A stretch of DNA of 64,000 nt, from positions 1 through 64,000 of the forward strand of contig BPUI01000006.1 in assembly GCA_019973575.1 (NCBI GenBank). Reading direction: 5' to 3'. The notes beneath the pieces were generated by a model, which was given only the letters and a program-made list of their open reading frames with translations, made no database searches and had not been told where the DNA came from. This DNA is from Gemmatimonadetes bacterium T265. GTDB taxonomy: Bacteria; Gemmatimonadota; Gemmatimonadetes; Gemmatimonadales; Gemmatimonadaceae. Of this stretch, positions 61,594 to 64,000 are shown piece after piece (position 1 is the first letter of the stretch; every line of letters begins with the position of its first letter). Made by a program: the position numbers and the translations under genes.

Positions 61594-62646
61594 CCGCGAC
61601 ACGACATCCTTCACTCGAATGCCGAGCCGCTCCAACCGTCGGTACAACGTGGCACGCGCCACACCGAGCGTCCGTGCCGCCCGCTCGGTGTCACCGGCGC
61701 ACACGCGTAGCAACTCTACAAGCTCTCGGCGCTCCGCGTCCACGGTGTGGGGCGGCGCTGCCCGTCCCTGCGCAGCACTTGCGGCGTCCACGTCTCGCCC
61801 CGCGCTCACCGCCAGCGGCGGTCGACGCGGCAGCGCCTGCCGCACAGCTTCTACATCCACGACTGGCCCGGTGCACCACGCGAGCGCTCGCGCCACGACG
61901 TGCCGCAACTCCCGCACGTTCCGGGGCCAATCGTACGCCATCAATCGCTCGAGCGCCGCTTCCGTAAACGCACGCGCTTCAGCGCCCTCGACCTGGACGG
62001 CAAAGTGGCGCACGAGTAAGGGTACGTCCGACCGCCGCGCCGCGAGCGGCGGCACGTGGAGTACGATGCCCGCAAGCCGCTCCGCGAGGTCCTCGCGGAA
62101 CCGACGTGCGTCGACCAGCTGATCGACATCATCGTTCGTGGCCGACACCACGCGGAAATCGCTGCACCGGTCGGCGCGGGCCCCCACGGGACGGTACACC
62201 TTCGTCTCGATCGCGCGCAGTAACTTCGCCTGTGCCGCTGCCGGAAGGCCACCAATCTCGTCCAGGAAAACCGTCCCGCGGTGCGCTTCGGTGAGGTAGC
62301 CCGGCGTGTCGGCCGTAGCGCCCGTGAATGCGCCGCGGACGGAGCCGAAGACAGCGGCCTCGAAGAGCGGTTCGGCGACAGCGCAGACGTTGAAGGCGAC
62401 GAACTCGCCACATCGGCCGCTCGTGACGTGCACCGCCCGCGCGACCAGTTCCTTCCCCGCCCCGGTCGGGCCCTGCACGAGCACCGGTAGTGCGGTCCGT
62501 CCCGCGCGCACGACGTCTTCCCGGAGGTGCCGCATCGCGCCCGACTCGCCCATCAAGAGCGGCGCGATTCGGGCGACGGCCGCGGCGTCGGCCCCGGCGC
62601 GCCGCTCGGACGTCCCGCGCCCCGTCGGGGGGGGCGCCGTGCTCAC
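61579..62646 (-). CDS. Sigma-54-dependent activator (AAA+ and Fis HTH)
   Basis: 355 residues from GTG 62646, overlapping the secretin stop by 4 bases (GTGA). Walker A GPTGAGKEL, the sigma-54 contact loop RGAFTGA, Walker B VFLDEIGGLP, FREDLAERL and WPRNVREL are in order; the C-terminus ERRELVELLRVCAGDTERAARTLGVARATLYRRLERLGI is a Fis-type HTH. No receiver or GAF domain, only about 35 N-terminal residues. Coupled to a secretion gene, so it may regulate that type II secretion/pilus-like operon. Confidence 0.88.
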   Translation of the reverse strand: MSTAPPPTGRGTSERRAGADAAAVARIAPLLMGESGAMRHLREDVVRAGRTALPVLVQGPTGAGKELVARAVHVTSGRCGEFVAFNVCAVAEPLFEAAVFGSVRGAFTGATADTPGYLTEAHRGTVFLDEIGGLPAAAQAKLLRAIETKVYRPVGARADRCSDFRVVSATNDDVDQLVDARRFREDLAERLAGIVLHVPPLAARRSDVPLLVRHFAVQVEGAEARAFTEAALERLMAYDWPRNVRELRHVVARALAWCTGPVVDVEAVRQALPRRPPLAVSAGRDVDAASAAQGRAAPPHTVDAERRELVELLRVCAGDTERAARTLGVARATLYRRLERLGIRVKDVVSRARTG

Positions 62647-64000
62647 GGCCGCGCGGCGCCCGAGCGGCGCTCCAGTGGGCGGGTCACGGCCTCGGCGTCG
62701 GCGTCGGTCCGGATGATCCGCGGCGTGAGAAACAGGAAGAACTCGGTCTCGGTCGACTGCCGGCTGGCGTGTCCGAACAGGCCGCCCACGAGCGGGATGC
62801 TCGACAGCACGGGGATGCCGCTCTGGGTCGCCTGTCGTTCGCGGTCGGCGAGCCCGCCTAACACGACGGTCTGGCTGTCGCGCACCAGCAACACGGTCTG
62901 GACGGTGCGCGTGGAGATCACCGGCGCGCCGAACTGCACTTCCGCGGTCGCCGAGCTCACCTCCTGCGTGACCGCGATGCTCACGAACCCGTCGCCGCTG
63001 ATTGTCGGCTTGACGACGAGCTTCGTGCCGACCTCGCGGTACTGCACCACCTGGTCGCGCGCGGCGTTGTCCGTAGGGAGTGCGCGCGACACCTGCACGA
63101 ACGGCTGCTGGCTCCCGACGAGGATCTCGGCGGCCTCGTTGTTCGTCGCCAGGACGACGGGGCGCGAGAGGATCCGCGCGTCGCCGCGCGCGGCCGCGGC
63201 GCGGAGCGTGGCGTCGAACTGGATGGCCCCGGCCGCTTTCATGATGCGGAGCGCGAAATCCCCGAGCCCGAGCGTCGGCGTGGTCGCGCCGCCGACGGTC
63301 ACGCTGTTCACGCCGGAAACGCCCTGCACGGGCGTCTGCGGGACGGTGCTCTCCACGCCGAAGTCGAAGCTGCGGGTCCGGCTCACCTCCGCGATGACGA
63401 CCTCGATCAGCACCTGCAGGGGCCGGACGTCGAGCTCGCGCACGGCGGCCTGCACGAGGTCGGCGTCGGCGCGGCTGGCGCGGACGAGGAGCGCGTTCGT
63501 ACCCGCGTCGGGGATGATCGTCACCTCGCCGGCGAAGGCGGCGGTCCGCCCCGCCGCGCCCGCGACCGGCTGCGCGACACCTGCCGCCGCATTCCCGGCG
63601 GGAGTCCCGGCGGACGGCTGTCCCGGGACGAACGGCGCGACGGCGGTCGGGCCGAGCTGCTGCCCAAGAGTCGGCGCGTAGCCGCGGGCACCCGGCTCCC
63701 CGAGCGCCGAACTCCGGCCGTAGAGCGCGTTCACCGTCGCGGCCACGTCCGCGGCGCGCGCATGGCGGAGTCGGATGACGAAGAGTTCGGGCCCGCCCGG
63801 TGCGGCGCCGCCGGGAAACATCGGTGAGCCCGCAGGCGCGACGGGGTCGGGCGCCGCGGGGCGTGGGACTTCCTTCGGGCGCACCCGGTACAGCCCGGCG
63901 ACACTGTCGGTGACCAACTCCCACCCCTGGGCCTCGACGAGCCCGCGGAGCAGTCGGGGGACGGCGGCACGCGGCACCCCGCGCGCCGTTTCCAGCGTCA
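62643..64000 (-). CDS. Secretin, GspD/PilQ-like (5' end outside the window)
   Basis: 452 residues visible; the frame is open to the window edge. N-domain repeats (ELFVIRLRHARAADVAATVNALYG, then TIIPDAGTNALLVRASRADADLVQAAVRELDVRPLQVLIEVVIAEVSRTRSFDFGVE) lead to the secretin pore: ARILSRPVVLATNNEAAEILVGSQQPFV, VGTKLVVKPTISGDGFVSIAVTQEVSS and VVLGGLADRERQATQSGIPVLSSIPLVGGLFGHASRQSTETEFFLFLTPRII, the GspD signature. Outer-membrane channel of type II secretion. A Pro/Gly/Ala-rich loop (about 60-130 after the visible start) is longer than usual. One GCCTAAC (62856-62862). Confidence 0.92.
   Translation of the reverse strand, partial: TLETARGVPRAAVPRLLRGLVEAQGWELVTDSVAGLYRVRPKEVPRPAAPDPVAPAGSPMFPGGAAPGGPELFVIRLRHARAADVAATVNALYGRSSALGEPGARGYAPTLGQQLGPTAVAPFVPGQPSAGTPAGNAAAGVAQPVAGAAGRTAAFAGEVTIIPDAGTNALLVRASRADADLVQAAVRELDVRPLQVLIEVVIAEVSRTRSFDFGVESTVPQTPVQGVSGVNSVTVGGATTPTLGLGDFALRIMKAAGAIQFDATLRAAAARGDARILSRPVVLATNNEAAEILVGSQQPFVQVSRALPTDNAARDQVVQYREVGTKLVVKPTISGDGFVSIAVTQEVSSATAEVQFGAPVISTRTVQTVLLVRDSQTVVLGGLADRERQATQSGIPVLSSIPLVGGLFGHASRQSTETEFFLFLTPRIIRTDADAEAVTRPLERRSGAARP

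Overview
The window is GC-rich (about 70% by eye) and uses GTG starts and 4-base GTGA/ATGA gene overlaps freely. Gene content (NHLP/Nif11-type peptide export, LytS/LytR pairs, sigma-54 activators, an RHS protein, several insertion sequences) fits a soil bacterium, and Gemmatimonadota is my best guess. That is inference: no rRNA or other taxonomic marker is present.

Layout. 0-4.1 kb: accessory genes (DUF6429, a HEPN-motif protein, a DUF4160/DUF2442 pair, an anchored hypothetical) and the broken 3' end of an integrase. 4.1-10.9 kb: a 1 kb gene-free stretch, then a tandem LytS-type histidine kinase, a LytTR regulator, a sigma-54 activator and a membrane protein. 10.9-42.1 kb: a large RiPP (ribosomally made, modified peptide) locus. 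Its left arm reads leftward: NHLP precursor 1, TolC, HlyD, two NHLM-type ABC exporters, a LivJ-like lipoprotein, a metalloprotease-like protein, a CPBP protease and a cysteine desulfurase. The middle arm also reads leftward: a Nif11-like precursor 2, YcaO, TfuA, glycosyltransferase, methyltransferase, MDR reductase, LanM, FAD oxidase and an unknown protein. The right arm holds a ThiS/MoaD-like carrier, a small membrane protein, a second glycosyltransferase, a P-loop kinase-like protein, a MoeB-rhodanese fusion and NHLP precursor 3.

How the locus could work (inference). Cysteine desulfurase, MoeB-rhodanese and the GG-ended carrier would form a sulfur relay feeding YcaO/TfuA, the enzyme pair known for peptide thioamidation. 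LanM could dehydrate Ser/Thr, but its cyclase half has lost the zinc-binding Cys and Cys-His, and none of the three precursors contains any Cys. The expected product is therefore linear: dehydrated or reduced, thioamidated, perhaps glycosylated or methylated, rather than a lanthionine ring peptide. A shared palindrome, CTCTATCGNNTAGAG, lies upstream of every transcription unit of the locus.

42.1-45.4 kb is a degraded mobile segment (IS6-type transposase tail, lipoprotein, truncated AlkB, tyrosine integrase). 45.4-48.3 kb is a second RiPP operon: a precursor with three aromatic-Asn-Arg triads, a FxsB/Xye-type radical SAM/SPASM enzyme, a 2OG-Fe oxygenase and an HExxH-type peptide hydroxylase. 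48.3-50.5 kb is a Septu-like (PtuA/PtuB) defence pair. 51.2-55.4 kb holds two IS3-family elements around a secreted protein, plus another transposase remnant. 55.4-61.5 kb has a palindrome-rich spacer, an LTXXQ-like small protein, an RHS protein with an AT-richer muramidase-like tip, and a likely periplasmic immunity protein. The right end has a sigma-54 activator overlapping a secretin (GspD-like) gene cut by the window edge.

A heptamer, GTTAGGC/GCCTAAC, recurs about 32 times across the window, within genes, at stop codons and between genes.
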